Shown piece after piece: positions 9,252 through 18,197 of a DNA stretch of 64,000 nucleotides (position 1 is the stretch's first letter; the number at the start of each line of letters is the position of its first letter). A model generated the notes under the pieces. It was not told the origin of the DNA. It searched no databases and saw only the letters and a program-made list of their open reading frames with translations. The DNA lies in assembly GCF_003570905.1 (NCBI RefSeq), contig NZ_QXJM01000039.1, positions 744,001 through 808,000 of the forward strand, in the 5' to 3' direction. This DNA comes from Cohnella faecalis. GTDB lineage: Bacteria; Bacillota; Bacilli; Paenibacillales; Paenibacillaceae. A program made the position numbers and the translations under genes.

Positions 9252-9292
9252 TTCCGCCTCCCCGGCACGAAAACCGGCGGGGGCGGTTTTAC
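9252..9292 (+). terminator. xylA-xylB intergenic terminator or attenuating hairpin
   Basis: The stem CCGCCTCCCCGG/CCGGCGGGGGCGG, with one bulge, is followed by TTTT. It probably gives partial termination between xylA and xylB, although xylB could also have its own promoter. Confidence 0.7.
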
Positions 9293-9345
9293 GATAGAGC
9301 CGGCGCGTTTCAGACAATATAAGAAACTTGCGAGGAGGAAATTCC

Positions 9346-10842
9346 GTGAAGTACGTCATTGGCGTCGATCTCGGCACGAGCGCGGTCAAGACGCTTCTCG
9401 TCGGTCAGGACGGTTCGGTAAAAGCCGAAGCGACCCGCGAATATCCGCTATATCACGACAAAACCGGATGGAGCGAGCAGGAGCCGGAGGATTGGGTAAC
9501 CGGAACGGTCGAATCTCTTAAGGAGTTGACCGCAAAGGCCGGCGTTGGCGCGGAAGATATCGAGGGGATCAGCTTTTCCGGGCAAATGCACGGGCTGGTG
9601 CTGCTTGACGAAAATAACAGGCCGGTTCGGCGAGCCATTCTATGGAACGATACGCGAACGACCGAGCAATGCCGTGAGATCGAAAAAGCGCTCGGATCCA
9701 AGCTTTTGTCCGTTACCCGCAATCCGGCGCTGGAAGGCTTCACGCTTCCGAAAATACTGTGGGTGCGTCAATACGAGCCGCAAACGTTCGAGAAAGCTCG
9801 CGTCTTTGTACTGCCCAAAGACTACGTCCGCTTGCGCTTGACCGGCAACACGCATATGGATTTGTCCGATGCGGCGGGCACGCTGCTGCTCGACATTGCG
9901 TCCAAGAGCTGGAGCAAGGACGTGCTCTCCGCCTTCGATCTGCCGGAAAGCTTCTGTCCGCCGTTGGTCGAAGCAAGCGGTTATGTCGGCACTCTTACTG
10001 TCGAAGCGGCGGAGTCGACCGGCCTGTCCGGCGAGACGAAGGTGTACGCGGGCGGCGCGGACAACGCATGCGGCGCAATCGGCGCGGGTATTCTGTCGCC
10101 GGGCGTTACGCTGTGCAGCGTCGGAACCTCCGGAGTTATTCTGACGTACGAGGTAGACGCATCGGCGGACTACAAAGGCAAAGTACATTTTTTCAACCAT
10201 GGCAAGCCGGACGGCTTCTACGCCATGGGTGTGACGCTCGGGGCGGGCTATTCGCTTAGCTGGTTCCGCAATACGTTCGCGAAAGGCGAGAGCTACGACG
10301 TATTGTTAGGCGGGATCGGTGAAATCGCTCCGGGCTCGAACGGGCTGCTGTTCACTCCATACTTGGTAGGCGAACGAACCCCCCACGCCGACTCCGTCAT
10401 ACGCGGAAGCTTCATCGGCATGGACGGCAGCCATACGCGCAGCCATTTTGCGCGCGCGGTGCTCGAAGGCATCACGTTCTCGCTGAACGAGTCGGTCGAC
10501 TTGTTCCGCAAAGCGGGCAAGACGGTCGATAAGATCGTCTCTATAGGCGGCGGCGCCAAAAATCCGGCTTGGCTGCAAATGCAAGCCGACATCTTCAACG
10601 CGGAGGTCGTCGCCCTCGAGAACGAGCAGGGCCCCGGGCTCGGCGCGGCCATGCTGGCAGCTTTCGGCTGCGGATGGTTCCCGAGTCTGGAAGCTTGCGC
10701 CGACAAGTTCGTGAAGCCTGCCCGTTCGTTCAAGCCGGATCCGGAAGCTGCCGAGCGTTACGCCGTGCTGTTCCGGGTTTACCAGGATGTGTATGGCGCA
10801 ACGAAGCCGCTTAACGAAGCTTTGCTTGCCTATCGCAAGTAA
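9346..10842 (+). CDS. xylB: Xylulokinase
   Basis: A 498-residue FGGY-family kinase that phosphorylates D-xylulose to xylulose 5-phosphate for the pentose phosphate pathway. Motifs: N-terminal GVDLGTSAVKTLLV, SFSGQMHGLVLLD (substrate site), GGADNACGAIGAG (catalytic Asp region) and the C-terminal nucleotide-binding IVSIGGGAKNPAWLQMQADI. The start is GTG at 9346, preceded by GAGGAGG at 9332-9338; an in-frame TTG further upstream lies before that site. It works with xylA and is closed by a terminator. Confidence 0.96.
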   Translation: MKYVIGVDLGTSAVKTLLVGQDGSVKAEATREYPLYHDKTGWSEQEPEDWVTGTVESLKELTAKAGVGAEDIEGISFSGQMHGLVLLDENNRPVRRAILWNDTRTTEQCREIEKALGSKLLSVTRNPALEGFTLPKILWVRQYEPQTFEKARVFVLPKDYVRLRLTGNTHMDLSDAAGTLLLDIASKSWSKDVLSAFDLPESFCPPLVEASGYVGTLTVEAAESTGLSGETKVYAGGADNACGAIGAGILSPGVTLCSVGTSGVILTYEVDASADYKGKVHFFNHGKPDGFYAMGVTLGAGYSLSWFRNTFAKGESYDVLLGGIGEIAPGSNGLLFTPYLVGERTPHADSVIRGSFIGMDGSHTRSHFARAVLEGITFSLNESVDLFRKAGKTVDKIVSIGGGAKNPAWLQMQADIFNAEVVALENEQGPGLGAAMLAAFGCGWFPSLEACADKFVKPARSFKPDPEAAERYAVLFRVYQDVYGATKPLNEALLAYRK

Positions 10843-10928
10843 TGTCCCCGCTTTTGGCAACTAGGCAAATAGGGACGAATGAGATAAAATGACCATTAAG
10901 GTAAAAGGGTTGCCTCCCTTTTCCGTCC

Positions 10929-10975
10929 AAGCCTCCGCATTTCCCGGCCGGTAACCGGGAGGAGGCTTTTTCCAT
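10929..10975 (+). terminator. Terminator after xylB
   Basis: The stem AAGCCTCC...GGAGGCTT with an inner CCCGG/CCGGG helix is followed by TTTTTCC. It ends the xylose operon. Confidence 0.8.
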
Positions 10976-11023
10976 TCTTTCGCAAGGATGCTTGAGAGAG
11001 CGAGAAGGGAGACGGCCAAACGG

Positions 11024-11944
11024 ATGGATAAGCTTCTGCATATTTTGAACGGGGATGTGGCGCTTCGGGCGTTGGGAGAGGCTGGCATTCGAGGGGAGAG
11101 GCTCGTATGGCGGGAAATTTACACAGCAGGACCGCTATGCGCCGATCTCTTGGACGATGCGGCAAGATCGACTCGGGCCGCTTGGCTTGAGGAAGCGTAC
11201 GGAATACCGGGCGCGGACTATTCGCTCGGGTGCGAGCGTCAGCAAAAACAGGCAATCGAAGCTGTCGAAGCGGGGCGGACGCTGGCGATTTGGTTGGATC
11301 CGGATTTGTTCGATCAGGCCATATGGATGGCGGTGTCGTCCTTGCTCGTTCCTTACTGTTGGAAAGCGTTTATCGTTCCGCTGCCTTATGGGCCGTGCGA
11401 CGCGGCGCGGATGGAGGAGTCATGGCAGAGAAAGAGCGAAATCTCCGCAACGGAGCTGGAAGCGGGCGCCCGGGCTTGGGAAGCTTATTGCTCTCTGTCG
11501 CCCGAACGGATAGAGCATTGGCTTCAAGCGGATGGCGAGCTTTTGCCGGAAACGGCGGATGCGCTTCGGTTTCACCTGCTTCGATATCCCGGAGAAGACG
11601 GACTCGGCATCGTCGAGAGGCTGACCCTTCGCGCGCTGTCCGGCGACGAACGGAACGGGCTTCCTCTCGCCGAGTTGTTCCGGTCGGTATCGGAGCAAGC
11701 GCCGTTATTCGGAATGGGTGATTTGCAGTACTGGCGAATCGTTGAGCGTCTGGCAACCGGGCCGTCCGCGCTGCTGCGCTTGGAATCCGGCGGGACGAAG
11801 GTCTATGGCTTGCCCAAGCTCGGGGCGCCCCCAGATTATTCGGCTAAGCTGGAACCGTTCGGGAGAGAGGTGCTGGAGGGGACCCGGAAGGCTGAGAAGG
11901 GGATGGCGGAAGTGCATACATTTACCGGTTCGCGGACACTCTAG
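11024..11944 (+). CDS. DUF1835-type conserved protein
   Basis: A cytoplasmic protein of about 306 residues. The N-terminus LHILNGDVALRALGEAGIRG, then ERLVWREIYTAGP, is characteristic of DUF1835 proteins of Bacillales; the C-terminal half resembles the partner DUF3658. The biochemical role is unknown to me. The start at 11024 (MDKLLHIL) is chosen by alignment with the family start; an ATG 12 codons upstream is possible but poorly supported. It is followed at 67 bp by a small gene in the same direction. Confidence 0.75.
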   Translation: MDKLLHILNGDVALRALGEAGIRGERLVWREIYTAGPLCADLLDDAARSTRAAWLEEAYGIPGADYSLGCERQQKQAIEAVEAGRTLAIWLDPDLFDQAIWMAVSSLLVPYCWKAFIVPLPYGPCDAARMEESWQRKSEISATELEAGARAWEAYCSLSPERIEHWLQADGELLPETADALRFHLLRYPGEDGLGIVERLTLRALSGDERNGLPLAELFRSVSEQAPLFGMGDLQYWRIVERLATGPSALLRLESGGTKVYGLPKLGAPPDYSAKLEPFGREVLEGTRKAEKGMAEVHTFTGSRTL

Positions 11945-12010
11945 ACGGGAGGTCCGCAGCGCATCAGGCTGAGCGAGCGCGGGCCATCCGCCGAACGGAG
12001 ATGACCGAAG

Positions 12011-12388
12011 TTGAACCATGCCGCCCTCTTGTTTCAGTTTCCCGACGAAGATCAGGCCAGAATGGCAAGCGATACGTTGGAGGAGCTAGGATACGACCCG
12101 CAGCTTCACGAAGGCGGACGTTTGCACATTCACGTACATAAAGAAGATTTGACCTCGGCTCTCGAAGTGGTGCAGAGCCATGGAGGACAGCTGATGGAGC
12201 ATGCGCCTGCGGAGACGGTTACGATTACCAATCTCGCCTACGGGATCGACGACATCCCCATTCCCGCCCATACGGTCAACGAGGATTGGGAGGACCGTTA
12301 CCGGGAACGGTCCTCTCTGCCGCGGTCGGGAGAAGAGGAAGCTTTCATTCCGGATGACGGCTCCTACGATCACTTCGATGCACGCTAG
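12011..12388 (+). CDS. Conserved hypothetical protein, acidic C-terminus
   Basis: A 125-residue protein starting at TTG 12011. The first 75 residues alternate strands and helices (ALLFQFPDEDQARMASDTLE, then GRLHIHVHKEDLTSALEVV), compatible with a small ferredoxin-like or ACT-like alpha/beta fold. The tail is acidic and disordered (EEEAFIPDDGSYDHFD). I do not recognise an activity. It is probably co-transcribed with the DUF1835 gene and is followed by a terminator. Confidence 0.65.
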   Translation: MNHAALLFQFPDEDQARMASDTLEELGYDPQLHEGGRLHIHVHKEDLTSALEVVQSHGGQLMEHAPAETVTITNLAYGIDDIPIPAHTVNEDWEDRYRERSSLPRSGEEEAFIPDDGSYDHFDAR

Positions 12389-12398
12389 TCAAATGGAA

Positions 12399-12443
12399 GA
12401 GGGCTGTCCGAGCGGCGCGGCAAGCGCAGCAAAGACAGCCCTT
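12399..12443. terminator. Bidirectional terminator
   Basis: GGGCTGTC and GACAGCCC pair across an inner GC-rich segment, flanked by A- and T-containing tails. It separates the convergent small gene and the FAD oxidoreductase gene. Confidence 0.75.
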
Positions 12444-12463
12444 GCCATGTGAACGGAAGACCT

Positions 12464-13741
12464 TCAGTCCTCCGCCAAGCTCGCTTCCGCGGCGGCGGAA
12501 CCGGCCGCCCGGCCGGTGGCGAACGCAGCGGTAATGTTATAGCCGCCCGTATATCCGTGAATGTCCAGCACTTCCCCGCAAAAAAACAACCCGCGCATCT
12601 GCTTCGAGCCCATCGTACGCGGATCGATTTCCTTCAAGTGAACTCCGCCTCCCGTAATGAAAGCTTCCTCCAGCGATAACGTTCCGTTGGCCGCGACAGG
12701 GAGCGCTTTGCAGATCGAGGCGATGGCCTGCCATGCGGCTTTGGACACGTTGCCCGCATCCGCTTCGCCGTCCGCTTCCGCGAGGCGAAGGACAACGGGA
12801 ACGATCCGTTCCGTCAGCAACGCGCGAAGAAGCGTCTTCGCCGCTTTGCGGGGATCGGACCGGGCGGCGGCTCCCAGCTTGTCCTCCAGCTGCCGTTCGC
12901 CGATTGCGGGAAGCAGATCGATGGCGACGGTTACCGGTCCTTTGCCTTTGCGCAGCGCCGTGGAGACGAAGCCGCTGCAGCGAAGCGCCGCCGGTCCCGA
13001 CAACCCGAAGTGAGTGAAAATCATGTCCCCCTCATGGGAGACGACCGGCTTCCCTCTGCCGTCGAGCACGGTAAGCTTAACGTCGCGAAGCGACAGCCCT
13101 TGCAGCTCCCGGCTTCGAATCCACGGCTCGTCGGACGTGATCGGCACTTCCGTCGGGAACAGCTCCGTAATCGTATGGCCGGCCTCCTCGGCCCAGGCGT
13201 ATCCGTCGCCGGTCGAGCCTGTTTGCGGCACCGATTTGCCTCCGGTAGCGATGACGACGCAGCGCGAGGAGAGGGTCTCTCCGTCGGATAGCCGAACGCC
13301 TTGGACGCTGCCGTCCCCGTACAGCACTTTGTTCACTTTTCGATTCACGACGATCTCGACGCCGGAACGCACGACCTCGCGCACGAGCGTGTCCACGACC
13401 GTCTTGGCTTTGTCGCTCGCGGGAAACATCCTTCCGTGATCTTCTTCCTTCAAGGCGATGCCCAAGCCTTCGAAATAATCGGTAATTTCCCGGCTCCCGA
13501 ACCGGGACAGCACGCTGTGGAGAAAACGCCCGTTGCCCGGAATGAACCGGATCATTTCGGCCGATTCCTTATTGTTCGTGACGTTGCAGCGTCCTCCGCC
13601 CGATATGCCGAGCTTTCTGCCGAGCTTGTCGCCTTTGTCGATTAGAACGGTTCTTGCGCCGCTGCGCGCCGAAGCTATAGCGGCCATCAGACCCGATGGG
13701 CCTCCGCCGATAATAATAACGTCCGTATTCAACTTATTCAC
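12464..13741 (-). CDS. HI0933/YtfP-family FAD-dependent oxidoreductase
   Basis: A flavoprotein of about 425 residues of the BaiN/HI0933 group. The Rossmann FAD motif DVIIIGGGPSGLMAAIASAR is at the N-terminus, then GGGRCNVTN, VVIATGGKSVPQTGSTGDGY, and the C-terminal FFCGEVLDIHGYTGGYN with AFATGR. The physiological substrate of most members is unknown. The start is uncertain: the GTG at 13741 (VNKLNTDVIII) fits the family, while the frame stays open to an ATG at 13789. Confidence 0.88.
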   Translation of the reverse strand: MNKLNTDVIIIGGGPSGLMAAIASARSGARTVLIDKGDKLGRKLGISGGGRCNVTNNKESAEMIRFIPGNGRFLHSVLSRFGSREITDYFEGLGIALKEEDHGRMFPASDKAKTVVDTLVREVVRSGVEIVVNRKVNKVLYGDGSVQGVRLSDGETLSSRCVVIATGGKSVPQTGSTGDGYAWAEEAGHTITELFPTEVPITSDEPWIRSRELQGLSLRDVKLTVLDGRGKPVVSHEGDMIFTHFGLSGPAALRCSGFVSTALRKGKGPVTVAIDLLPAIGERQLEDKLGAAARSDPRKAAKTLLRALLTERIVPVVLRLAEADGEADAGNVSKAAWQAIASICKALPVAANGTLSLEEAFITGGGVHLKEIDPRTMGSKQMRGLFFCGEVLDIHGYTGGYNITAAFATGRAAGSAAAEASLAED

Positions 13742-13941
13742 ACGCTTTCGACCGTATTTACTACCATTGTAGCGCACGTCGGCACGCATTTCACACTAAC
13801 GGTACAGATTCAACAAATTCCGAGCCGATATGCCCAGTTGTTACACAATCTTACATCGTTTTATTGTAAGTAGTTGATAGATGTGCTTTAATCTAGTTGA
13901 AATGTTGGTAAGATGTGCCTTGAGCCGGGAGGTTTCCGCAA

Positions 13942-15600
13942 TTGCTCAAAGAAACGCTGCTGCAACTTCTCATCGTACTTCTTCCCGTCTTCCTGGTGCT
14001 TGTCTGGTACGATCGCCCGGAACGTTCCAAATACGTTCCGTTCTTCATAGGGATGTCCTGCGCCGTCACTATGCTTCTTTGCATGCATTTTTCAATCGTT
14101 TTTCCGGAAAGCGGATTGAGATACGATTTACGGCACGTGCCGCTCATCATCGGTTCGTTGTACGGAGGTTTTCCGGCGGCCGTGATCCTAAGCATCACCT
14201 ACATCGCGGTTCGGCTGGCGCAAATGCGCGAGCCGTTCGAGTTTATTCTTTTTGCCGCCTTTTTAGCGGTGGTTTTGCCTCTTATTTTCAGTCGAATTCG
14301 TTCCTTCGGTCGCGGCAATAGAAGCAAGCGTCTTCGAATCACCTATTGGATTTCCTGCTTTGTCCTCGTCTTCATGCTCATATCGGTCAGCTCGCACATC
14401 GACTTCACGGACGGCTCCAGCCTTTCCTCAGCAGTCGTCAAGATTTTCGTATTCGGTTCCATCTTTTTTTTCTCTACGGCGGCAGGCGTGCATTTTATCG
14501 AGCTCGGCTTCGATCGCGTACAGCTGCAAACCCAACTGAAGGACGTCTCGCAGCAATACAGGCAAGAGACGAGGCGGCTGCAGCAGTTCATCGATTCTAC
14601 GCCGTTGGCGGTCTTGTTTTTCGACGACCGGGGAACGATTACTCACGCAAACGACTATATCAGGGATATGCTTAAAATTGAGGGAACGGAAGAATTTATA
14701 GGAAAACGTTTTTCGGATCTGAGGCATCTTTTGGGCGGGCAAATTAACATCGATTCTATCGAACGGGTTCTTAACGGCGAAGACCGGATTTCGGAAATGA
14801 TTCAGAGCGAAGGGAAAGTATACTTTGCTGAAACCCGCTCGGTCAAAGGACCCGGAAGACAATCGGCGTCGAACGGAGTTCTGTTCATCGGTCACGACGT
14901 ATCGGAGCTTCAGCGGCTGAAGGAAGAAGTCGATCGCATGGAACGCCTCAGTCTGGTCGGGCAAATGGCGGCCAGCATTACCCATGAAATTCGCAATCCG
15001 ATGGCGGTCATCCGCGGCTTCTTGCAGCTGCTGGGAGAGCGAAGCCCTTCGGAGCAGCAAACCTATTTTCGTATCGTTATGGAGGAGCTGGATCGGGCTA
15101 ACGGCATTATCAACGATTTTCTGTCGCTGGCCCAGAATAGAATCGTACAGAAGGAGTACGGAAGCCTCAACGAAATTTTGCAAGAGGTGCTTCCTCTGAT
15201 TTGGGCGGACGCTAATATGCGGGGCCAGATCGTCGAGCTTAGAATGTGCGAGCAGGTTGAGAAGCTGGAGCTTAACAGCAAGGAAATCAAGCAACTCATC
15301 CTGAACTTGGCGCGCAACGGCATGGAAGCGATGGACGACAAGGGATTGCTCCGCATCGAGACGTTGGATTTGGCCGATACCGTCCAGCTTCGCATTATCG
15401 ATAACGGGGTCGGAATTCCGGAAGAAAAGCGCGAACGCTTATTCGAGCCTTTCTTTACGACCAAGACGAATGGAACGGGGCTCGGTTTGTCGCTCTGCCT
15501 TAGTATAATCGAGAGACACAACGGCAAAATCCAAGTGGAGTCGCTCGTCGGCGAAGGAACGACCATCATCGTGTCGTTCTGCAAGCCGGAAAAAGCTTAG
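13942..15600 (+). CDS. Membrane sensor histidine kinase (5TM-PAS-HisKA)
   Basis: A 552-residue kinase. Residues 1-190 hold five to six hydrophobic spans (LLQLLIVLLPVFLVLVW, and later spans) resembling the 5TM-5TMR_LYT module; then a coiled coil, a PAS domain (about 215-330, FIDSTPLAVLFFDDRGTITH), HisKA with the phosphorylated His in SITHEIRNPMAVIRGFLQLL, and HATPase_c with the N box LILNLARNGMEAM, DNGVGIP and GTGLGLSL. The start is TTG at 13942 behind GGGAGG. No response regulator is adjacent. The architecture resembles orphan sporulation phosphorelay kinases of Bacillales (KinB/KinD-like), which is an inference. Confidence 0.9.
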   Translation: MLKETLLQLLIVLLPVFLVLVWYDRPERSKYVPFFIGMSCAVTMLLCMHFSIVFPESGLRYDLRHVPLIIGSLYGGFPAAVILSITYIAVRLAQMREPFEFILFAAFLAVVLPLIFSRIRSFGRGNRSKRLRITYWISCFVLVFMLISVSSHIDFTDGSSLSSAVVKIFVFGSIFFFSTAAGVHFIELGFDRVQLQTQLKDVSQQYRQETRRLQQFIDSTPLAVLFFDDRGTITHANDYIRDMLKIEGTEEFIGKRFSDLRHLLGGQINIDSIERVLNGEDRISEMIQSEGKVYFAETRSVKGPGRQSASNGVLFIGHDVSELQRLKEEVDRMERLSLVGQMAASITHEIRNPMAVIRGFLQLLGERSPSEQQTYFRIVMEELDRANGIINDFLSLAQNRIVQKEYGSLNEILQEVLPLIWADANMRGQIVELRMCEQVEKLELNSKEIKQLILNLARNGMEAMDDKGLLRIETLDLADTVQLRIIDNGVGIPEEKRERLFEPFFTTKTNGTGLGLSLCLSIIERHNGKIQVESLVGEGTTIIVSFCKPEKA

Positions 15601-15701
15601 CTTGCCGGCAACATCTTCGCGCGCAGGCGGATAACGGACGTATGGCGGGACATACTACGGAAGACCTACCAAGTCCACTGCGTGCCAAGGAGGATGTTTC
15701 C

Positions 15702-15827
15702 ATGACCAAACCGCAAAGACCTTCCGCATCCGGACGGCAAAGCGCTCGTCCGGCGCAGCGCGGCCGTTCTCCGGAGTCGCCCGGGTTTGACAAGAAACTG
15801 GACGGACCCAATCGGCCCTCGACCTGA
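15702..15827 (+). CDS. Small basic protein, possible spore protein
   Basis: A 41-residue protein with a strong AGGAGGA site 8 bases before its ATG. It is rich in Arg, Pro and Ser and ends SPESPGFDKKLDGPNRPST. This tail is faintly like the small acid-soluble spore protein SspP/CotL family, but the match is too weak to name it. It lies between the histidine kinase and a conserved gene in the same direction. Confidence 0.5.
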   Translation: MTKPQRPSASGRQSARPAQRGRSPESPGFDKKLDGPNRPST

Positions 15828-15851
15828 GGCTTGATTGAAGCGACGGTGCCT

Positions 15852-16292
15852 ATGAACAATAACGAAGAGAATCGTTCCTCCTACGAAGGAATGAAACCTG
15901 TCGAAGGCGGCAATTCGGAATTGGATCCGTTCGAAATCGAGTTTTTGCCCGAGCATCGCCATGGCCGAGGACCGAGAGCCCCTTTCGTCAATGAGTACGG
16001 GGTCGTTATCGGAGACCATGATTACGAATCGGCCGAATCTCCATTGGAGCAGTGGAGCGAGAATACGGATCCGGCCGTCATGTCCGGGGATCAATGGGTG
16101 CATCCTTACAAAGATATCGGCTTCCGTACTAGCGAGAACAGGGATCGATTCGAGCGGGGCATTCGTCCCTTTTCCGGCGTATTCATGCATCCGACGCACC
16201 AGACCTCCTCGTCGGACGAGGTTTATACGGATAATTTGGGCGACCCGGACGATGAGTTTTTCCCCGTGCCGGAAGTGCTCGACGAGCCTTGA
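15852..16292 (+). CDS. DUF3905-like conserved protein
   Basis: A 146-residue soluble protein. The central part ELDPFEIEFLPEHRHGRGPR, then FVNEYGVVIGDHDYES and DQWVHPYKDIGFRTSENR, looks like a conserved Bacillales block that I associate with DUF3905; the name is from memory and moderate in certainty. The ends are acidic and low in complexity. The ATG at 15852 is taken as start; seven upstream codons are also open. A compact terminator overlaps the stop codon. Confidence 0.65.
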   Translation: MNNNEENRSSYEGMKPVEGGNSELDPFEIEFLPEHRHGRGPRAPFVNEYGVVIGDHDYESAESPLEQWSENTDPAVMSGDQWVHPYKDIGFRTSENRDRFERGIRPFSGVFMHPTHQTSSSDEVYTDNLGDPDDEFFPVPEVLDEP

Positions 16293-16312
16293 CCCCCCAG
16301 GGGGTCTCTTTT
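16291..16312 (+). terminator. Compact terminator at stop of the DUF3905-like gene
   Basis: GACCCC-CCAG-GGGTC-like hairpin followed by TCTTTTAT, beginning at the stop codon. Confidence 0.75.
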
Positions 16313-16394
16313 ATTTCGGGTACTGGCAGAGTATAATAAGAAATAGCGGAAATACCCGCCAATACCGAACATTTTGGAAAGCGAGGCGCATGAT

Positions 16395-16829
16395 ATGTCG
16401 ATGTCTTTCGAACGATATATGACGGATATGATTCAACCTATGAGGGACGAGTTGACTCGATTGGGAATTCAGGAGCTAAGAACGCCGGAGGATGTGGAAA
16501 GCAAGCTTCCCGAAGCGGCAGGAACGGCGCTCGTCGTCGTCAACTCCGTATGCGGCTGTGCGGCGGGACAATGCCGTCCGGGAGTCGCGTCGGCTTTGAC
16601 CAACGACGTAACTCCGGATCACTTGTACACGGTGTTCGCCGGTCAGGACAAGGAAGCGACCGCCAAAGCTCGCGAATATTTCGCGCCTTACCCGCCTTCC
16701 TCGCCGTCCATCGCTCTTATGAAGGACGGAGAACTCGTTCATTTTATCGAACGCCATCAAATAGAAAACCGGAGCGCGCAGGAAATTGCAGCCGACTTGA
16801 CGGCCGCGTTCGATCGTTACTGCCGGTAA
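16395..16829 (+). CDS. Bacilliredoxin (BrxA/BrxB family)
   Basis: A 144-residue thioredoxin-fold protein that removes bacillithiol from S-bacillithiolated proteins. The start MSMSFERYM matches the B. subtilis YphP/YqiW start. The redox motif is Cys-Gly-Cys in LVVVNSVCGCAAGQ, and VFAGQDKEATAKAREYF, PPSSPSIALMKDGE and VHFIERH are family hallmarks. Whether it is BrxA or BrxB cannot be decided here. It is monocistronic with its own terminator. Its presence implies that the organism makes bacillithiol. Confidence 0.95.
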   Translation: MSMSFERYMTDMIQPMRDELTRLGIQELRTPEDVESKLPEAAGTALVVVNSVCGCAAGQCRPGVASALTNDVTPDHLYTVFAGQDKEATAKAREYFAPYPPSSPSIALMKDGELVHFIERHQIENRSAQEIAADLTAAFDRYCR

Positions 16830-16840
16830 GATACGAACGC

Positions 16841-16880
16841 CATCCCGGAAGGCTCGCGTGTCGAGCCGTCGGGATGTTTT
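16841..16880 (+). terminator. Terminator after bacilliredoxin gene
   Basis: CATCCCG-GAA-GGCTCG...CGAGCC-GT-CGGGATG hairpin followed by TTTTTCTATT. Confidence 0.9.
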
Positions 16881-16910
16881 TCTATTCTATTATGCGGAGG
16901 ACTGGACAGG

Positions 16911-17720
16911 ATGAGCTTGCAGCAGGATATTATTGCCAAGCTCGGCGTGAAGCCGACCATTGACGAGGATGAAGAAATAGCGCGCCGCGTGGCGTTTTTG
17001 AAAGATTACGTGAAGCAAGCCGGAGCGTCCGGTCTATTGATCGCGATCAGCGGGGGAATCGACAGCGCTGTTGCTGCGGGTCTCTGCAAGCGAGCGACGG
17101 ACGAGCTGTCCGCGGAGACGGGCAAAGAGTATTTGACGCTCGGAGTGTTCCAGCCCTACGGTGAACAAGAGGATATCGATCATAGCTATGCGGTCGCGGA
17201 AGCGTTCAATATTGACCGCAAAGTGGAGACGAATATCGAAGATGCCGTTAGCGAAATCGTGCTTGAGACGGAGTACGGCTTCAAAGCGCTGGGCATTCAT
17301 CGTCATATTAGCCGCGGAGGCAAAGGGAACGTCAAAGCGCGCACGCGCATGGTCGTTCAATATGCGCTTGCGTTCGATCTGAACCTGCTCGTCGTCGGCA
17401 CCGATCACGCTTCGGAGGCGCTTACCGGATTTTTCACGAAGTGGGGGGACGGAGCGGTCGACATTACTCCGCTCAGCACCTTGAACAAACGCCAAATCCG
17501 TCAAATCGCCCGACGCCTCGGAGTGCCGTCCGAGATCGTCGACAAAGCTCCTACGGCCGGATTGTGGGAAGGTCAGACGGACGAGAGCGAGCTCGGCGTC
17601 AGCTACGACGACAACAGCGATTACCTGGAAGGCAAGGAAATCGCCGCGCAAGCACGCGAGACGCTGGAGAAGCATTACCTGCGCACGGAGCATAAGCGGA
17701 ACACGATTCCGGGCATTTGA
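16911..17720 (+). CDS. nadE: NAD synthetase, ammonia-dependent
   Basis: A 269-residue enzyme that amidates deamido-NAD to NAD using ATP and ammonia. The PP-loop LLIAISGGIDSAVAAGL, the middle GTDHASEALTGFFTKWGDGA and the C-terminal KAPTAGLWEGQTDESELGVSY are diagnostic. There is no glutaminase domain, as usual for the Bacillus type. The stop overlaps the region of the acpS start, so the two are probably co-translated. Confidence 0.97.
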   Translation: MSLQQDIIAKLGVKPTIDEDEEIARRVAFLKDYVKQAGASGLLIAISGGIDSAVAAGLCKRATDELSAETGKEYLTLGVFQPYGEQEDIDHSYAVAEAFNIDRKVETNIEDAVSEIVLETEYGFKALGIHRHISRGGKGNVKARTRMVVQYALAFDLNLLVVGTDHASEALTGFFTKWGDGAVDITPLSTLNKRQIRQIARRLGVPSEIVDKAPTAGLWEGQTDESELGVSYDDNSDYLEGKEIAAQARETLEKHYLRTEHKRNTIPGI

Positions 17721-17734
17721 CGCGCGGCAAGAGG

Positions 17735-18124
17735 ATGATTGCAGGCATCGGACTGGATATCGTCGAGACGGCTAGAATGGAGAAGCTGCTGAATAGCGCC
17801 ATCCGCGACCGATTTGCGGAGAGGGTACTTACATTGAAGGAGAGAGAGCGCTTCTTCGCGCTGCCTGCGCGGAGAGCGCTCGAATTCATCGCGGGACGAT
17901 TCGCGGCCAAGGAAGCGGTGACCAAGGCGATCGGCTGCGGGATCGGCGGTCTGGTCGGGTTTCAGGACATCGAGATCATGCCCGACGGAAGCGGCAAGCC
18001 GGTCTGCCGATTGTCGGATGCCGCGCTGGATCGTCTGGGCTGGCAGGGAACGGGCTGCTCGTTTCACGTGGCGATCACACACGAGAAGTCCATGGCCGCC
18101 GCCACTGCCGTTATAGAACGCTAG
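17735..18124 (+). CDS. acpS: Holo-[acyl-carrier-protein] synthase
   Basis: A 129-residue AcpS that transfers 4'-phosphopantetheine from CoA to acyl carrier protein. Motifs: MIAGIGLDIVETARM with the Mg ligand Asp, FIAGRFAAKEAVTKAIG, and HVAITHEKSMAAATAV. The ATG at 17735 is preferred because it begins at the family N-terminus; a TTG at 17717 overlapping the nadE stop by four bases is an alternative. It forms a two-gene unit with nadE. Confidence 0.95.
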   Translation: MIAGIGLDIVETARMEKLLNSAIRDRFAERVLTLKERERFFALPARRALEFIAGRFAAKEAVTKAIGCGIGGLVGFQDIEIMPDGSGKPVCRLSDAALDRLGWQGTGCSFHVAITHEKSMAAATAVIER

Positions 18125-18197
18125 GGGGCTCTTAAGCAAGAAGGAGTGGGATTGAACAGCCTAGATACCATTTGGGGAATGACAATGGGGAGCGAAC